Assembly: GCF_004770765.1 (NCBI RefSeq)
Contig: NZ_RQFK01000007.1
Location: forward strand, 62,001-126,000
Origin: Leptospira noumeaensis
Lineage (GTDB): Bacteria > Spirochaetota > Leptospiria > Leptospirales > Leptospiraceae
Reading direction: 5' to 3'
Length of the DNA stretch: 64,000 nucleotides
This document shows, piece by piece, positions 46,999 through 57,629 of this stretch. Under the pieces are notes generated by a model. That model did no database searches. It saw nothing but the letters and a program-made list of their open reading frames with translations, and was not told where the DNA came from. The position numbers were made by a program, and so were the translations under genes. Position 1 is the stretch's first letter. Each line of letters starts with the position of its first letter.

Positions 46999-48926
46999 AT
47001 TTCTTTTTCCAAAGAAATGGCAAGAATTGTAACGTCATCGTCGGATCGTTTAGACTTTTGAAATTTTTCAACTTCTGTTATGACTTGATCACAAATACTT
47101 TGCGGATTTTGTTTTGCTAAAGTTTGCAATAAAGAATGAAATCGATCTTCACCGAAAAGTTCCCCATGAGTTGTATTCCTCGCTTCAATAACACCATCTG
47201 TATATAGAATCAAAGTTCCGGAGTTTGGTAAAGGTAACGTTTTTTCAATCAGTCTGGATTCGACATATTCATTCATGGCTCTACCAGGACTTGTAATATG
47301 TTCTATATTCCCATTTCGATCTAGATAAATCATAGGATGGTGACCAGCATTTGCAATTTTTATTATTTTTTCTTTTTGGTTGATATAAACAAAGAAGGCA
47401 CTTAAAAAATGACCCGCAAGAGAACTAAGTAAGGACAACCGAATTCGTTCGGCAGCATAACAAGGTTTATCTAGTGAATCATCCCAAATTTGTAAAGATA
47501 CCTTCGTCATGGATGCAATCATGGCAGCAGGAATTCCGTGTCCAGAAACATCACATAAGAATAAACCAATTTCATTTTCTTTAACAATGATCTGAACAAA
47601 GTCACCGCCAATATCGGAAGCAGGGGAATATCTAAATCCTAAGGCATGTCCATTGGCATGGCTTCTTTTCTGTGGAAGGAGCCCGTTTTGAAGTTTTTGA
47701 GCGATTTTTAATTGTAGGTCTAATTCTTGTTTCTCCTCTGTTGCTTTTCTATAATCGGATACTTTTAAAACCAATGCCATTGATAAGAAAAATACTTCTA
47801 TCGCTGAGCCTAGTGGCAATGAATACGATGATAAGTGCACTGGTCGTATCCATCCCTGGACTGTGAGTGTGTTTAGGGCACCACCGATAAGAATTGATCC
47901 AAAAGCAAATAGAAATAAGATAACCTCCAGTTTCCTTTTGCTTTTGAAAAATGCCATAGTTGAAATAGTAAGTGCTAATAAAATAGGAATAATAACAAGA
48001 GTTAGTCCTAATTGGATGAAGTTTTTAAGTTCTAAGAAAAATAGAGAAAAAATCAATGTTATGAATAATAATATAAATCCTTCGGTTAGTTTCGTAGTTT
48101 TCGGAAAGTTTTTCTCTGTTTCCAAAAACTCTATGGTGAACAACAAACCGAATACAGATGTAAGGTAAATTGTTATTGGAAAAAGATAGTTTTTCCAGGT
48201 GTGATTATTTCCTATTTCAATGTACTGCATAAATCCAGTGGAAAATGAATTAATTAAAAGAATGGTAGCCAGATAAAAGAAATAATAGAAAAACTTTTTA
48301 TATCGTAAGGTATGAGCAAGGAAGATACTAAAAAGAAACATCATAAATCCTGCGCCGAAGTAAGCGGCAAAGAATATATCTTGTTTCTTTGAATATGCAA
48401 TGAAACTTCTCGAGTTATAAATCGAAACAAAATTAAAAATTGGATTTGCTGAAAAAATTTTTACATAGATGGTTCTTGTTTCGTCTGGTGAAAGTGTGAT
48501 AGGAAAGGCTGGGATATGAGAGTAGATGGGTTTATTACTTTGTAGAACTTGTTCTCCCGAAACTTGAGTGATCCAATTCCCTTTGACCTGCGTGTGTAAC
48601 TCAAACACATCAATCACTGGACTGGAAAAATGTAAAAAAAATGTATGAGGTAAATTCCCATAATGGATGAGAGTAATTTTGATCCATAACGGATCTTTGG
48701 TGCGCGGAAAAGAAATTGTGGCTTTTGGGTTTGGCCTCCAGAGAGTATCTTCTCTTAGGATCCGATCTAAACTGGAATCTTTTTCTGGTACAATTACATA
48801 TTCAAAGTATTTCCCGATATCTCGATAGTTTTTGGATTCTTCTATGGATAGAGGAAAAGAGAAAAGAGGAGAAGAAAGAAGGAGAACGCTGAGAAAAAAA
48901 GAAAACAAAGGTTGAGAAATTTTCAT
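46995..48926 (-). CDS. Membrane PP2C-type phosphatase: 7TMR-DISM plus SpoIIE domain
   Basis: This 643-residue protein has a signal peptide to about residue 23 and an extracellular 7TMR-DISMED2 domain (about 30-170; W-I-K-I-T-L-I-H-Y-G-N). A seven-helix region follows (about 185-390), then a coiled coil and SpoIIE phosphatase with G-G-D-F-V-Q, L-F-L-C-D-V-S-G-H-G and Y-T-D-G-V-I-E-A. It is a paralogue of the protein at 31371-33257. It should link an outside carbohydrate-like or other cue to an anti-sigma antagonist switch. Confidence 0.92.
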   Translation of the reverse strand: MKISQPLFSFFLSVLLLSSPLFSFPLSIEESKNYRDIGKYFEYVIVPEKDSSLDRILREDTLWRPNPKATISFPRTKDPLWIKITLIHYGNLPHTFFLHFSSPVIDVFELHTQVKGNWITQVSGEQVLQSNKPIYSHIPAFPITLSPDETRTIYVKIFSANPIFNFVSIYNSRSFIAYSKKQDIFFAAYFGAGFMMFLFSIFLAHTLRYKKFFYYFFYLATILLINSFSTGFMQYIEIGNNHTWKNYLFPITIYLTSVFGLLFTIEFLETEKNFPKTTKLTEGFILLFITLIFSLFFLELKNFIQLGLTLVIIPILLALTISTMAFFKSKRKLEVILFLFAFGSILIGGALNTLTVQGWIRPVHLSSYSLPLGSAIEVFFLSMALVLKVSDYRKATEEKQELDLQLKIAQKLQNGLLPQKRSHANGHALGFRYSPASDIGGDFVQIIVKENEIGLFLCDVSGHGIPAAMIASMTKVSLQIWDDSLDKPCYAAERIRLSLLSSLAGHFLSAFFVYINQKEKIIKIANAGHHPMIYLDRNGNIEHITSPGRAMNEYVESRLIEKTLPLPNSGTLILYTDGVIEARNTTHGELFGEDRFHSLLQTLAKQNPQSICDQVITEVEKFQKSKRSDDDVTILAISLEKEI

Positions 48927-49102
48927 AAACTTCCTATTTCCTTTTTTGTATTTTTCGAACCGGATTCTCTGTGAGACCTCGGTGAAAAACAGGTAAGGAA
49001 TGGAAAAAAGTAAGCCAGTTTCGAAACATCCGCACTATAATAAGACGAGAACGGGGAAAAGAAAGTGAATTTCCTAAAAAAACTTGTAGGAAGAACGCAA
49101 AA

Positions 49103-49129
49103 TTAGCAGTCTAATCGATAGAGTGCTAA
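49103..49129. promoter_or_regulatory. CIRCE element (HrcA operator)
   Basis: TTAGCAGTC, nine bases, then GAGTGCTAA: the canonical 9-9-9 inverted repeat with one mismatch in the left arm (G for C at 49109). It lies 16 bases before the Clp ATPase start, between promoter and ribosome site. It implies heat-shock repression by HrcA, which is not encoded in this window. Confidence 0.88.
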
Positions 49130-49144
49130 TATAGGGGAAATGTT

Positions 49145-51532
49145 ATGAAACAATATGATTCCAACGTCCAAGGAGCCCTGGACATCGCGCAGACAGAAGC
49201 AATGAGGAGACAAAATACAGAAATCACTCCTTACCATTTGGTTTGGGGGTTTATGACCCTACCGACCTCTGTTTCGGGCAAAACATTAATTAAATATAAA
49301 TCTACAGTGGATGAATTTTTGAAGAAACAGGCAAGGGCGTCAGGTGAGATCCCTTTTGAGTCCCTCCGGACTTCGCCGAAATTAGCCCAGTGGTTCACGA
49401 TGGCTTCGTCTAGGGCAGCGGAAAATGGAAGGGAAGAGCTAAAGGAGGCGGACTTCCTTAAATTTTTACCACAAGTCCTTCCCGAACTCAAAATTAATTA
49501 TGAAGATCTACAAGTGAAAGAGACGGACGAGGAAGTGCCGAACTTTCTTGTAAACTTAAACGATCTAGCTCGGGAAGGAAAACTTGATCCTGTGATTGGA
49601 AGGAGTAAAGAGATTCGTTCTGTTATGGAAATTTTGGGTCGCCGGTCAAAAAATAACCCAGTGTTAGTTGGTAGTGCAGGTGTTGGTAAAACGGCAATCG
49701 TCGAAGGACTTGCAGAACAAATTGTTAAGGGCCGAGTTCCCGATGTATTAAAAGGGAAAACCATTTATTCATTGGATATGGGTTTATTGATGGCCGGAAC
49801 AAAATACCGAGGTGAGTTTGAAGAAAAATTAACAGCTATGCTTCGTTATATCAAAGGACAATCAGGTGAGGCCGTACTTTTTATCGATGAGATCCATCAA
49901 TTGGTAGGGGCAGGGAAAACCGACGGAGCAATGGATGCAGCCAATTTATTGAAACCGGCTTTAGCACGAGGAGAATTACATTGTATTGGAGCCACAACAC
50001 AGGATGAATTTCAAAAATACATTCTTGGTGACCAAGCACTGGAAAGAAGATTTCGTGCAGTCCCAGTCAACGAACCTAGCAAAGAAGATGCGATCGAAAT
50101 TCTTATGGGGATTCGTGACAAACATGAAATCCATCATGGAATTAAAATTTCTGATGAGGCAATTTATGCTTCAGTGCTTTTGTCTGACCAATACATTACA
50201 GATAAGTTTTTACCAGACAAAGCCATTGACTTGGTTGATGAAGCTGCCTCAGCTTTAAAACTTTCTGCGGAGGCTATGCCAACAGAACTTGTAGAACTAG
50301 AAAGTGAAATTCGATCCAAAAAAATCTTTGCTCAGGTAGAGAAAAAAAATGAAGAAATCTTAAAGGAAATTGAGGTTTTGGAAAAAAAATTCGAAGCGGG
50401 GAAAGTTGTTTGGGAAAAGGAAGTAAATTCCTTAAAACAAATCGCATCTATCAAAAATAAAATTGATAGAGTTAAATTTGATTTGGATGCAGCCCAACAA
50501 AGAGCTGATTATACAGAGGCTTCTCGGCTGAAGTATGCTGTCCTTCCTGAATTGGAAAAAGAATTGAACAAATTTCAGAACAGTTGGATTTTAGAGAGAA
50601 ATCATATAGCGGCTGTTATTTCTAGACAAACAGGAATTCCTTCTGAAAAAATTTTGAAAACAAAACAAGACAATTTACTTCATTTGGAAGATGATTTAAA
50701 TTCTGTTGTTTATGGTCAAAAGGATTCCATTCGGGAAATTGCTGATACACTTCTCACTTCTTACGCAGGTATTTCCTCGGAAACAAGGCCACTCGGATCA
50801 TTTTTGCTCAAAGGGCCTACTGGTGTTGGAAAAACAGAAACTGCCAAAGCCATTGCCAAATTTTTATTTGATCAAGAAACAAATTTGGTTCGGCTAGATC
50901 TCAGCGAGTATTCTGAAAAACATTCTGTTGCCAAACTGATTGGTGCGCCAGCGGGGTATGTCGGGTATGATGAAGGTGGAATTCTAACAGAAGCTATTCG
51001 AAGAAAACCTTATTCTGTGGTTCTTTTTGATGAAGTGGAAAAAGCACATCCGGATTTCTCTGATATCCTTTTGCAAATTTTGGATGATGGTAGGCTTACC
51101 GATAACAAAGGAAGAACCATTAACTTTAAGAATACGATAGTGATTCTGACTACCAATTCCAAAAATATTGAAGGAGATTTTAAACCGGAAGTTCTCGGGC
51201 GACTTGATGCGATTTTGACTTATCATTCATTGGATTCTTCCATCATGGAAAAACTAATTGAAAAACAACTTCGCCAGTTGAACGAAAGGTTAAAGGTCAA
51301 AGGAATTGTGATCGAACTTTCTGAAAGTACAGAACATATTTTGAGAGAACAAGGATTTGATCCAAAATTTGGAGCAAGGCCGCTCGCGAGTGTTTTTAAT
51401 CGTGTTGTGAACCGACCTTTGGCAAAAGAAATTCTTTCTGGTGTTTTGGCGGAAGGTAAATACAGAGCCGATTGGAATGGGGAACAATTACAATTTGTTT
51501 CGATCCCTGAATTTGCCGGATCCAAACCCTAA
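49145..51532 (+). CDS. Clp ATPase, ClpB-like with shortened middle domain
   Basis: This 795-residue double-AAA+ unfoldase has a Clp N domain (about 1-130). AAA1 has Walker A G-S-A-G-V-G-K-T at about 176 and F-I-D-E-I-H. A coiled-coil middle of about 100 residues contains [10 protein letters not shown], as in ClpB. AAA2 has G-P-T-G-V-G-K-T at about 556 and F-D-E-V-E-K-A-H. I see no ClpP-docking (I/L)GF loop, which favours a disaggregase over a protease partner. The arm after AAA2 Walker B is short (N-S-K-N-I-E-G-D-F). A CIRCE element controls it. It is shorter than the usual 860-residue ClpB and may be a second ClpB paralogue. Confidence 0.88.
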   Translation: MKQYDSNVQGALDIAQTEAMRRQNTEITPYHLVWGFMTLPTSVSGKTLIKYKSTVDEFLKKQARASGEIPFESLRTSPKLAQWFTMASSRAAENGREELKEADFLKFLPQVLPELKINYEDLQVKETDEEVPNFLVNLNDLAREGKLDPVIGRSKEIRSVMEILGRRSKNNPVLVGSAGVGKTAIVEGLAEQIVKGRVPDVLKGKTIYSLDMGLLMAGTKYRGEFEEKLTAMLRYIKGQSGEAVLFIDEIHQLVGAGKTDGAMDAANLLKPALARGELHCIGATTQDEFQKYILGDQALERRFRAVPVNEPSKEDAIEILMGIRDKHEIHHGIKISDEAIYASVLLSDQYITDKFLPDKAIDLVDEAASALKLSAEAMPTELVELESEIRSKKIFAQVEKKNEEILKEIEVLEKKFEAGKVVWEKEVNSLKQIASIKNKIDRVKFDLDAAQQRADYTEASRLKYAVLPELEKELNKFQNSWILERNHIAAVISRQTGIPSEKILKTKQDNLLHLEDDLNSVVYGQKDSIREIADTLLTSYAGISSETRPLGSFLLKGPTGVGKTETAKAIAKFLFDQETNLVRLDLSEYSEKHSVAKLIGAPAGYVGYDEGGILTEAIRRKPYSVVLFDEVEKAHPDFSDILLQILDDGRLTDNKGRTINFKNTIVILTTNSKNIEGDFKPEVLGRLDAILTYHSLDSSIMEKLIEKQLRQLNERLKVKGIVIELSESTEHILREQGFDPKFGARPLASVFNRVVNRPLAKEILSGVLAEGKYRADWNGEQLQFVSIPEFAGSKP

Positions 51533-51553
51533 ATTTGGAAAATTACTGAATGG

Positions 51554-51587
51554 AACCAGCTATAGTTTTCCTATGGCTGGTTTTTTT
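51554..51587 (+). terminator. Terminator after Clp ATPase gene
   Basis: A 12-base stem, AACCAGCTATAG (51554-51565) with CTATGGCTGGTT (51571-51582) and one wobble, has a TTTTC loop and is followed by T7. Confidence 0.85.
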
Positions 51588-51604
51588 AGTCTAAGGATTA
51601 CTTT

Positions 51605-52432
51605 ATGTCAAACTTGAATCTTACATCCACATTAAAATCAAATCAATCCATCTCGGTTCCACAGTTAGGACTTGGTGTATGGAAATCACGTCCGAAAGAA
51701 TGTTTTGAAGCTGTAAAATCAGCCTTGTCACTCGGATACCGCCACATCGATACTGCCGCTATCTACGGAAATGAAGCAGATGTTGGTGCTGCGATTCAAG
51801 AAAGTGGAATCCCTCGTAGTGAAATATTTCTCGTGACTAAACTTTGGAATGCCGACCAAGGATACGATTCCGCCTTACGGGCGATAGACGTATCCTTAAA
51901 AAAATTAGGAACTGACTATGTGGACATGTATTTGATCCACTTTCCAGTTTCTGGAAAACGTAATGAATCTTGGAAGGCTTTGGAAAAAATAAAAGCAGAA
52001 GGTAAATCAAAAGCAATTGGCGTCAGTAATTTTATGGTTTCGCATTTAGAGGAACTTTTAAAAGAAACAGGAACAATTCCTGCGATGAATCAAGTGGAAT
52101 ACCATCCATTTTTACAGGACAAAGAGCTAAAAGAGTATTGTACAGAAAAAGGAATATTGTTAGAAGCTTATAGTCCTCTGGCACATGGACAAAAATTAGA
52201 AGATCCTCGAATTACGCAGATTGCCAAGCGCTATAAAAAATCAAATGCACAAATTTTGATTCGTTGGTCTTTGCAAGCGGGCCACGTAGTAATTCCCAAA
52301 TCCAAAAATCCAGATCGTATTCGTGAGAATGCAGATGTATTTGATTTTAATTTATCCGAAGCAGATATGAAAGAAATTTCTAGTTGGAATGAAAACTTCC
52401 GAACTTGTTGGGATCCCACCACTGTGGACTGA
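51605..52432 (+). CDS. Aldo/keto reductase
   Basis: This 275-residue NADPH-dependent carbonyl reductase has the catalytic tetrad visible: D-T-A-A-I-Y-G (Asp and Tyr), V-T-K-L-W (Lys) and Y-L-I-H-F (His). The N-Q-V-E-Y-H-P and I-P-K-S-K-N-P-D-R-I cofactor motifs are also present. It resembles the bacterial AKR5-type 2,5-diketogluconate / methylglyoxal reductases. It lies just after the Clp gene's terminator, so it has its own promoter or relies on readthrough. Confidence 0.93.
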   Translation: MSNLNLTSTLKSNQSISVPQLGLGVWKSRPKECFEAVKSALSLGYRHIDTAAIYGNEADVGAAIQESGIPRSEIFLVTKLWNADQGYDSALRAIDVSLKKLGTDYVDMYLIHFPVSGKRNESWKALEKIKAEGKSKAIGVSNFMVSHLEELLKETGTIPAMNQVEYHPFLQDKELKEYCTEKGILLEAYSPLAHGQKLEDPRITQIAKRYKKSNAQILIRWSLQAGHVVIPKSKNPDRIRENADVFDFNLSEADMKEISSWNENFRTCWDPTTVD

Positions 52433-52463
52433 AAGATCCCGGGAGATAAACTTATTTTTTGAT

Positions 52464-53507
52464 TTATTTTTTAGAAAAAACAAGGACTGCCGATTGACGG
52501 TTGTCCTTGGTTCCCAAATATCCATAACCAAACGGGAAAGGTAGAATGGAATCGTTTGTAGATTCACTTAAACTTTTCAGTTCTGGTTGGATTTCTGGAA
52601 TGACTGCTCCAGAAAGATTCCAAGATCTTTCATACCTTCCAAAGATATTTCGATTCCAATTGTCTTCTGGAAAAAAACGAAGTGGAAAACCCGATTCATC
52701 CTGCACGACAAATTCGGCATTTTTTAACAAAAGATCTCTGACTAACTTTCTTTTTTCACCATGAAATAAATATTCTGCAGATTTTGTAAATATTCCTACG
52801 TTTGTTAATTCTGAAAAATATTCATATAAACCATCACCAGGAATACCTTCATTGCCAATTAAGAATATTTTAAAATACGTAAGTGATTCCTGTTTTTTTA
52901 GTTTGGTATCATATAGAGAAAGGGTAAACCCTTTGTATGTGATACCCTTTCCGGCTATTACTTCCTCTTTTGAGTCTAAAACTTCTTTTCCCATTCTACG
53001 CAGGAAAGCTACAAATACGGGATAAGCACCGTTTAGTTCCTTTTTTTTGGTTTCTTCTTTCATTTTACGATAAGTAAAATAGTTCCTTCCTGCCAAATGA
53101 TCGGAGAGGTTTCGTATCCCTTGTTTTACGATTTGTTTTTCCTTTTCCGAGAGAGAGTTGTATTGGTTGGGATAACCTGGATCTTCTAATCCAAAAAGAA
53201 TATAACGTTCGCAAGTTGGATAAAAAGAAAATAAATTTAGTACATCGATTCCACTAAAAGGATAGACAACAGTTTTGACCTTCGGTTGGTAATTTTTACC
53301 TTTGAGATAACTTTTGATCGTGTCACTCGTTTGGATTAGTTTTTTCCAACTGAGGTCCATTTCGTTTTTATGAAGAGGGTCTGTTTCACTAAGACCTGCC
53401 CATTCATCATAAATAGGAGTTTCTATGATAGCGACTTCTGTTTTCTTTTCTTGAAATTGGCATTGGAGGGTTAAAAAAAGTAAGCAAATAATTAGTTTCT
53501 TCGTCAT
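52464..53507 (-). CDS. Predicted lipoprotein, function unknown
   Basis: This is about 347 residues from the ATG at 53507, chosen because a lipoprotein signal (M-T-K-K-L-I-I-C-L-L-F-L-T-L-Q-C) follows at once. The longer in-frame reading to 53648 would run over the divergent kinase gene. The mature part is Lys/Glu-rich with no family I recognise; conserved-looking stretches are V-Y-P-F-S-G-I-D-V-L-N and I-L-F-G-L-E-D-P-G. A V-Y-P-F-S-G-x-D type segment suggests a small enzyme-like fold, but no catalytic residues are clear. Its start is 19 bases from the divergent kinase start. Confidence 0.75.
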   Translation of the reverse strand: MTKKLIICLLFLTLQCQFQEKKTEVAIIETPIYDEWAGLSETDPLHKNEMDLSWKKLIQTSDTIKSYLKGKNYQPKVKTVVYPFSGIDVLNLFSFYPTCERYILFGLEDPGYPNQYNSLSEKEKQIVKQGIRNLSDHLAGRNYFTYRKMKEETKKKELNGAYPVFVAFLRRMGKEVLDSKEEVIAGKGITYKGFTLSLYDTKLKKQESLTYFKIFLIGNEGIPGDGLYEYFSELTNVGIFTKSAEYLFHGEKRKLVRDLLLKNAEFVVQDESGFPLRFFPEDNWNRNIFGRYERSWNLSGAVIPEIQPELKSLSESTNDSILPFPFGYGYLGTKDNRQSAVLVFSKK

Positions 53508-53526
53508 ATCTTGTCGGTAGGTTTGT

Positions 53527-55902
53527 ATGGAAATCAGCGAGGCTATCGATAAAGTACTAAATGCAAAGAAGGAGTTGGAAGCTGCCTGGGACGGGAATCC
53601 ATTACCTTCTTTTATTTTAAACAGTAATCTAAAGATCCTCAGATGCAATGCTTCTGCAACGGAACTTTTTCAGACATCTTTTTTTCATCTTTTAGGTAAC
53701 GATTTCGTTGGACTATTTTGGAAAGAAGAAATCCAAGATGAGATCCGAAACTCCTTAGTTCGTAGGTCAGAAAAGTCTTCTTTTCCGGTAATCCTTTCTC
53801 GTTTGGAAGGTTCCTTTCAGCTTCTTTCTCAATCCATCTCTGAAGATCGGATTGTTGTTTATATTGTAAATTTAGATACAATCCGCGTTCCAGAAAATCG
53901 CGAAGAAGAAGTACGACTCAAATTAGCTTTAGAAAGTGGGCAGAGTGGGGTTTGGGATTTTTCTCTTCGTTTAGGGAAGGCCTATTTTAGCCCTGAATAT
54001 GCTAGGATGTTAGGGTTTGAACCGGAACGTTTCCCGCAAAATTTTTCTCATTGGGAGACTTTAGTCCACTGGGAAGATCGTGAACAAATTCGATCATTAT
54101 TTGAAAACTATCTCAACGGTTCCCTTGATTCTCATGATTTAGAGATTCGAATGTTTACAAGATCAGGAAAAACTATCTGGGTTTGGAGTCGTGGTAAGGT
54201 TGTAGAAAGAGATGAAAATGATCTACCAGTGAGAGTGATTGGAACGCATATTGATATAACAGAACGTAAAAAAACAGAGATTCGAACGGAAGCTGTGATA
54301 GGTATCGGCCAAAAAAGTTCTCTTATGGAAAGAGAAGATAGTATTTTACTTTTGGCTCTAAAGTATTCTTTGCAGCTAACAGAAAGTTATTGGGGTTTTG
54401 TTCGTATTTGTCGTGATGGAGTTGCTATTCGAGAATCTGGCCTATATACAAAGAGAGACCAATCTAATTCTGTATTTGTTCCCATAGATTCCGCAACTAC
54501 ATTGCCTCACACCATTCGAGAATTACCTCTTAAGTTTAATTTGAAAGATAATGAATCTCTTGAACTAACTCTCTTTAATAAAAGAACTGAGTATGAAAGC
54601 ATTGATTTTAAGGAAGTGGAATTGCTTGGTACTGAATTGGTTCAAATTCTCATTCGAAAAAGAACGGAGGATTTACTTCTAGCAAGCGAGTGGAATCTAC
54701 AATCAATCGTTGAGTGTTCTCCGAATGGAATATTGATTTTGGTTGATAGTAATATTCAATTTTATAATCGAAGTTCAGAAATCCTCCTCTTACAAAACAA
54801 AAATCAAATGAGAAATAAAAAAGTGTCTGAAGTTTTCGGTTTTTTAAGTGGGGAAGATCCTTTTGACTTCATTCAATCTTTATCAAATAACGGATTTGCT
54901 CCTGATCAAAATGTCGTAGAAAAAAATATAATCCTTTCGAATGGTCAAAAAAAATGGATTAGTTTTTGGGCAATAGAGATCATATATAATGGAGAAGTTT
55001 CTATTTTAGTTTATTTAAATGATCTTTCCAAGGCAAAAGATACAGAAATACAATTGTTACAAAGTGAAAAGTTAGCAACGATCGGCCAATTAGCTGCGGG
55101 AGTGGCTCATGAGATCAATAATCCAATGGCTTTCATTTCTAGTAATTTGGAAACGATGAAGCGCTATCACAAACAGCTTGCTGTAGTAATGGCAAATGTC
55201 CATTCAGTGCTTAAGAAAAATCATATGGATCCAGAGATTTCAAAAATTCTAACTGATTGGGAACGTTATGATCTATCTAACGTTCTTTTGGATACATCTG
55301 ATATTTTAGACGAGTCAATTGACGGTGCTAGTCGTGTTGTTGATATTGTTCGTAATATCAAAAGTTTTGCTCATGTAAATAAAGAAGAAAGTTTGGTTTT
55401 GTGTAATTTGAATGAGGTGATTACTTCGGCCATTAATATAAGCCATCATAATATAAAATATGATAGTGTGGTTGAATTTTCCTTTGATAAAGATCTTCCT
55501 GAAATACCATGTCATCCACAAGAGATTGGTCAGGTGATCATTAACTTACTTGTGAATGCTGGCCACGCAATTGAAGAAAAGAAAAGTCATGGTTTATTTC
55601 CTGATACTCAGGGCGAAAAACCGGGAAAAATTGAAATTAAAACTAGATGTATTTGTTCTGAAAACAACCAACAATTTGCTGAGATTAAGATTAAAGATAA
55701 CGGGATTGGAATTCCTGAAGACATTCAGTCAAGAATCTTTGATCCATTTTTCTCAACTAAAGAAACTGGTGAAGGGACTGGACTTGGTTTGTCCATCAGT
55801 ATGGATATCATTCGAAAACATAAAGGAAAAATAGATTTAGAAAGTGTACGTTGTGAAGGAACAACGTTTTCGATATTGTTACCAACAAATCTGGAGGACT
55901 AG
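53527..55902 (+). CDS. Cytoplasmic multi-PAS/GAF histidine kinase
   Basis: This 791-residue protein has no membrane helices. The order is PAS (about 20-120), PAS_3 (about 135-255, W-D-F-S-L-R-L-G and D-I-T-E-R-K-K), GAF-like (about 260-380) and PAS (about 390-500). The kinase core has H528 in G-V-A-H-E-I-N-N-P-M-A-F, and the ATPase domain has N-L-L-V-N-A-G-H-A and G-T-G-L-G-L-S. The linker before the ATPase is long and mentions D-G-A-S-R-V-V-D-I-V. A single-domain response regulator follows two bases after the stop, its probable partner. Confidence 0.9.
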   Translation: MEISEAIDKVLNAKKELEAAWDGNPLPSFILNSNLKILRCNASATELFQTSFFHLLGNDFVGLFWKEEIQDEIRNSLVRRSEKSSFPVILSRLEGSFQLLSQSISEDRIVVYIVNLDTIRVPENREEEVRLKLALESGQSGVWDFSLRLGKAYFSPEYARMLGFEPERFPQNFSHWETLVHWEDREQIRSLFENYLNGSLDSHDLEIRMFTRSGKTIWVWSRGKVVERDENDLPVRVIGTHIDITERKKTEIRTEAVIGIGQKSSLMEREDSILLLALKYSLQLTESYWGFVRICRDGVAIRESGLYTKRDQSNSVFVPIDSATTLPHTIRELPLKFNLKDNESLELTLFNKRTEYESIDFKEVELLGTELVQILIRKRTEDLLLASEWNLQSIVECSPNGILILVDSNIQFYNRSSEILLLQNKNQMRNKKVSEVFGFLSGEDPFDFIQSLSNNGFAPDQNVVEKNIILSNGQKKWISFWAIEIIYNGEVSILVYLNDLSKAKDTEIQLLQSEKLATIGQLAAGVAHEINNPMAFISSNLETMKRYHKQLAVVMANVHSVLKKNHMDPEISKILTDWERYDLSNVLLDTSDILDESIDGASRVVDIVRNIKSFAHVNKEESLVLCNLNEVITSAINISHHNIKYDSVVEFSFDKDLPEIPCHPQEIGQVIINLLVNAGHAIEEKKSHGLFPDTQGEKPGKIEIKTRCICSENNQQFAEIKIKDNGIGIPEDIQSRIFDPFFSTKETGEGTGLGLSISMDIIRKHKGKIDLESVRCEGTTFSILLPTNLED

Positions 55903-55903
55903 T

Positions 55904-56380
55904 ATGGTTCCGAGTAGTATAGACCAATTGATACAAGAAGTAGAGTCGCAGGTAACTGACGTGTCAAAAGACGGGAAAGTTTATAAAATAGTTATGGTTG
56001 ATGATATCAAATCCATTTCATCTTCCATGAAACGAGAGTTAAGCTTTGTTGCTCGTAAATTAGACAATGTTAAATTGTCTATTGTAGACATCCAGGATCC
56101 AGAAATTGCATATGAATACCTGCAAAAAAGTAGACCTGATCTTCTCATTTCTGATGTTAAGATGCCGTACCTAACGGGTGATAAGTTAGTGGAAGCGGTA
56201 AAGAAACTTTATCCTGATTTACCGGTGATTGTGGTGACTGGGTTTGCCACAAAAGAAAATATTCTTTCTGTTTATAAATCGGATAAAAACAGTATCATTT
56301 TATCGAAGCCCTGGGAACCGGAGAGGCTTGTTGGTGCCGTGAACCAAATGTTGGGAACGAACTTTCAGTGGAACGACTGA
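55904..56380 (+). CDS. Single-domain response regulator
   Basis: This is about 158 residues from the ATG at 55904, chosen for the GGAGG site 8 bases upstream. A leader of about 25 residues is followed by one receiver domain: V-M-V-D-D, the phosphoacceptor D84 in L-L-I-S-D-V-K-M-P, V-V-T-G and S-K-P-W-E. There is no output domain, so it acts through protein contact or as a relay. It sits two bases after the kinase gene and is surely its partner. A short gap separates it from the convergent recA. Confidence 0.9.
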   Translation: MVPSSIDQLIQEVESQVTDVSKDGKVYKIVMVDDIKSISSSMKRELSFVARKLDNVKLSIVDIQDPEIAYEYLQKSRPDLLISDVKMPYLTGDKLVEAVKKLYPDLPVIVVTGFATKENILSVYKSDKNSIILSKPWEPERLVGAVNQMLGTNFQWND

Positions 56381-56400
56381 TCACCTCTATTTGTCTGAGT

Positions 56401-56434
56401 AAAAAAAAACCGGCCCGGGAAACCCCGAACCGGT
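56401..56434 (-). terminator. Terminator of recA
   Basis: Read on the minus strand, ACCGG and CCGGT arms (56430-56434 and 56409-56413) enclose inner CGGG/CCCG pairing and lead into a run of T (A9 on the plus strand). It serves recA. Confidence 0.8.
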
Positions 56435-56465
56435 CAATGGTTCCTAAAAAGAAAGCCGTCTTTGT

Positions 56466-57629
56466 TTATTCTCCGACTGCCACGTCTCCGTCTGCTTCGG
56501 TTGAGAAACTAACAGGTTGTTTTGATTTTGTTTCTTTAGTTTCTTTTGGATCCCTTTCAATGGATTTTACTTCTCTGGTTTGGATCTTTGCTTGGTCTAC
56601 CAAAGGAAGTCCATTGAGATCCCGAACTTGGTTCTCAATTTTAAATGCGATGTCTGGGTTTTCGAGAAAGAAATTTCTGACTTGTTCTTTTCCTTGCCCG
56701 ATCTTCTCTCCGTTATAGGAATACCAAGATCCCGCTTTTCCCACGAGGTCATGGCGAACGGCAAGATCAATGAGGGAACTTTCTTTGTTGATTCCGGTTG
56801 CATACATGATGTCAAACTCTGCTTGTCGGAAAGGAGGAGCGCATTTGTTTTTCACCACTTTCACTCGAACGCGGTTACCTACAGGTTCTTCTTTTTCTTT
56901 CAGAGTTTCGATACGACGAATGTCCAATCGGATGGATGCATAGAATTTTAATGCATTACCACCTGTAGTGGTTTCTGGACTTCCAAACATCACTCCAATC
57001 TTCATACGGATTTGGTTGATAAAGATAACTGTGGTATTGGATTTGGAAATGGTTCCTGTGAGTTTACGAAGGGCCTGGGACATGAGTCGCGCTTGCAAAC
57101 CCATATGAGAATCTCCCATATCACCTTCAATCTCGGCTTTCGGAACAAGAGCAGCCACAGAGTCGATGACAATGAGATCGATTGCATTGGAGCGAACGAG
57201 AGATTCACAAATTTCTAGTGCTTCTTCTCCATTGTCAGGTTGGGCCACGAGTAGGTCGTCTACATTGACTCCCAATTTTTTAGCATAAGCAGGATCGAGA
57301 GCGTGTTCCGCATCGATAAAGGCAGCAATGCCTCCTTTTTTTTGCGTTTCTGCGATCGCAGAAAGAGTGAGTGTGGTTTTACCAGAAGATTCTGGTCCGT
57401 AGATTTCAAGAATTCTACCAGAAGGAAATCCGCCAATCCCCAAGGCGATGTCTAGATCCAAAGAACCTGTGGATACCACGTTCATTTCAGCCATACGTGT
57501 ATCTGCACCAAGGCGCATAATGGAACCCTTACCGAATTGTTTTTCGATTTGGCCTAGGGCAGCGTCAATGGCCTGCTTTCTTTGGTCGGTTTCTTTTTCT
57601 TGAGCCTTGTCAGCTTTCTCTTTTTTCAT
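56466..57629 (-). CDS. recA: Recombinase RecA
   Basis: This 387-residue RecA has Walker A G-P-E-S-S-G-K-T at residues 78-85, the Walker B region [10 protein letters not shown] and [11 protein letters not shown] loop 2. The intact core is followed by a polar acidic tail. It drives homologous strand exchange and LexA cleavage. RBS AGGAG lies upstream of the ATG at 57629, at a slightly long spacing. I searched the upstream 300 bases for a LexA-type TTTGN5CAAA and found none convincing. It is divergent from a Xer-type recombinase gene. Confidence 0.97.
   Translation of the reverse strand: MKKEKADKAQEKETDQRKQAIDAALGQIEKQFGKGSIMRLGADTRMAEMNVVSTGSLDLDIALGIGGFPSGRILEIYGPESSGKTTLTLSAIAETQKKGGIAAFIDAEHALDPAYAKKLGVNVDDLLVAQPDNGEEALEICESLVRSNAIDLIVIDSVAALVPKAEIEGDMGDSHMGLQARLMSQALRKLTGTISKSNTTVIFINQIRMKIGVMFGSPETTTGGNALKFYASIRLDIRRIETLKEKEEPVGNRVRVKVVKNKCAPPFRQAEFDIMYATGINKESSLIDLAVRHDLVGKAGSWYSYNGEKIGQGKEQVRNFFLENPDIAFKIENQVRDLNGLPLVDQAKIQTREVKSIERDPKETKETKSKQPVSFSTEADGDVAVGE

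Noticed and set aside
53508..53648. Longer N-terminus for the lipoprotein at 52464-53507
   Set aside because: It would overlap the divergent kinase gene and place the lipoprotein signal in the middle of the protein.
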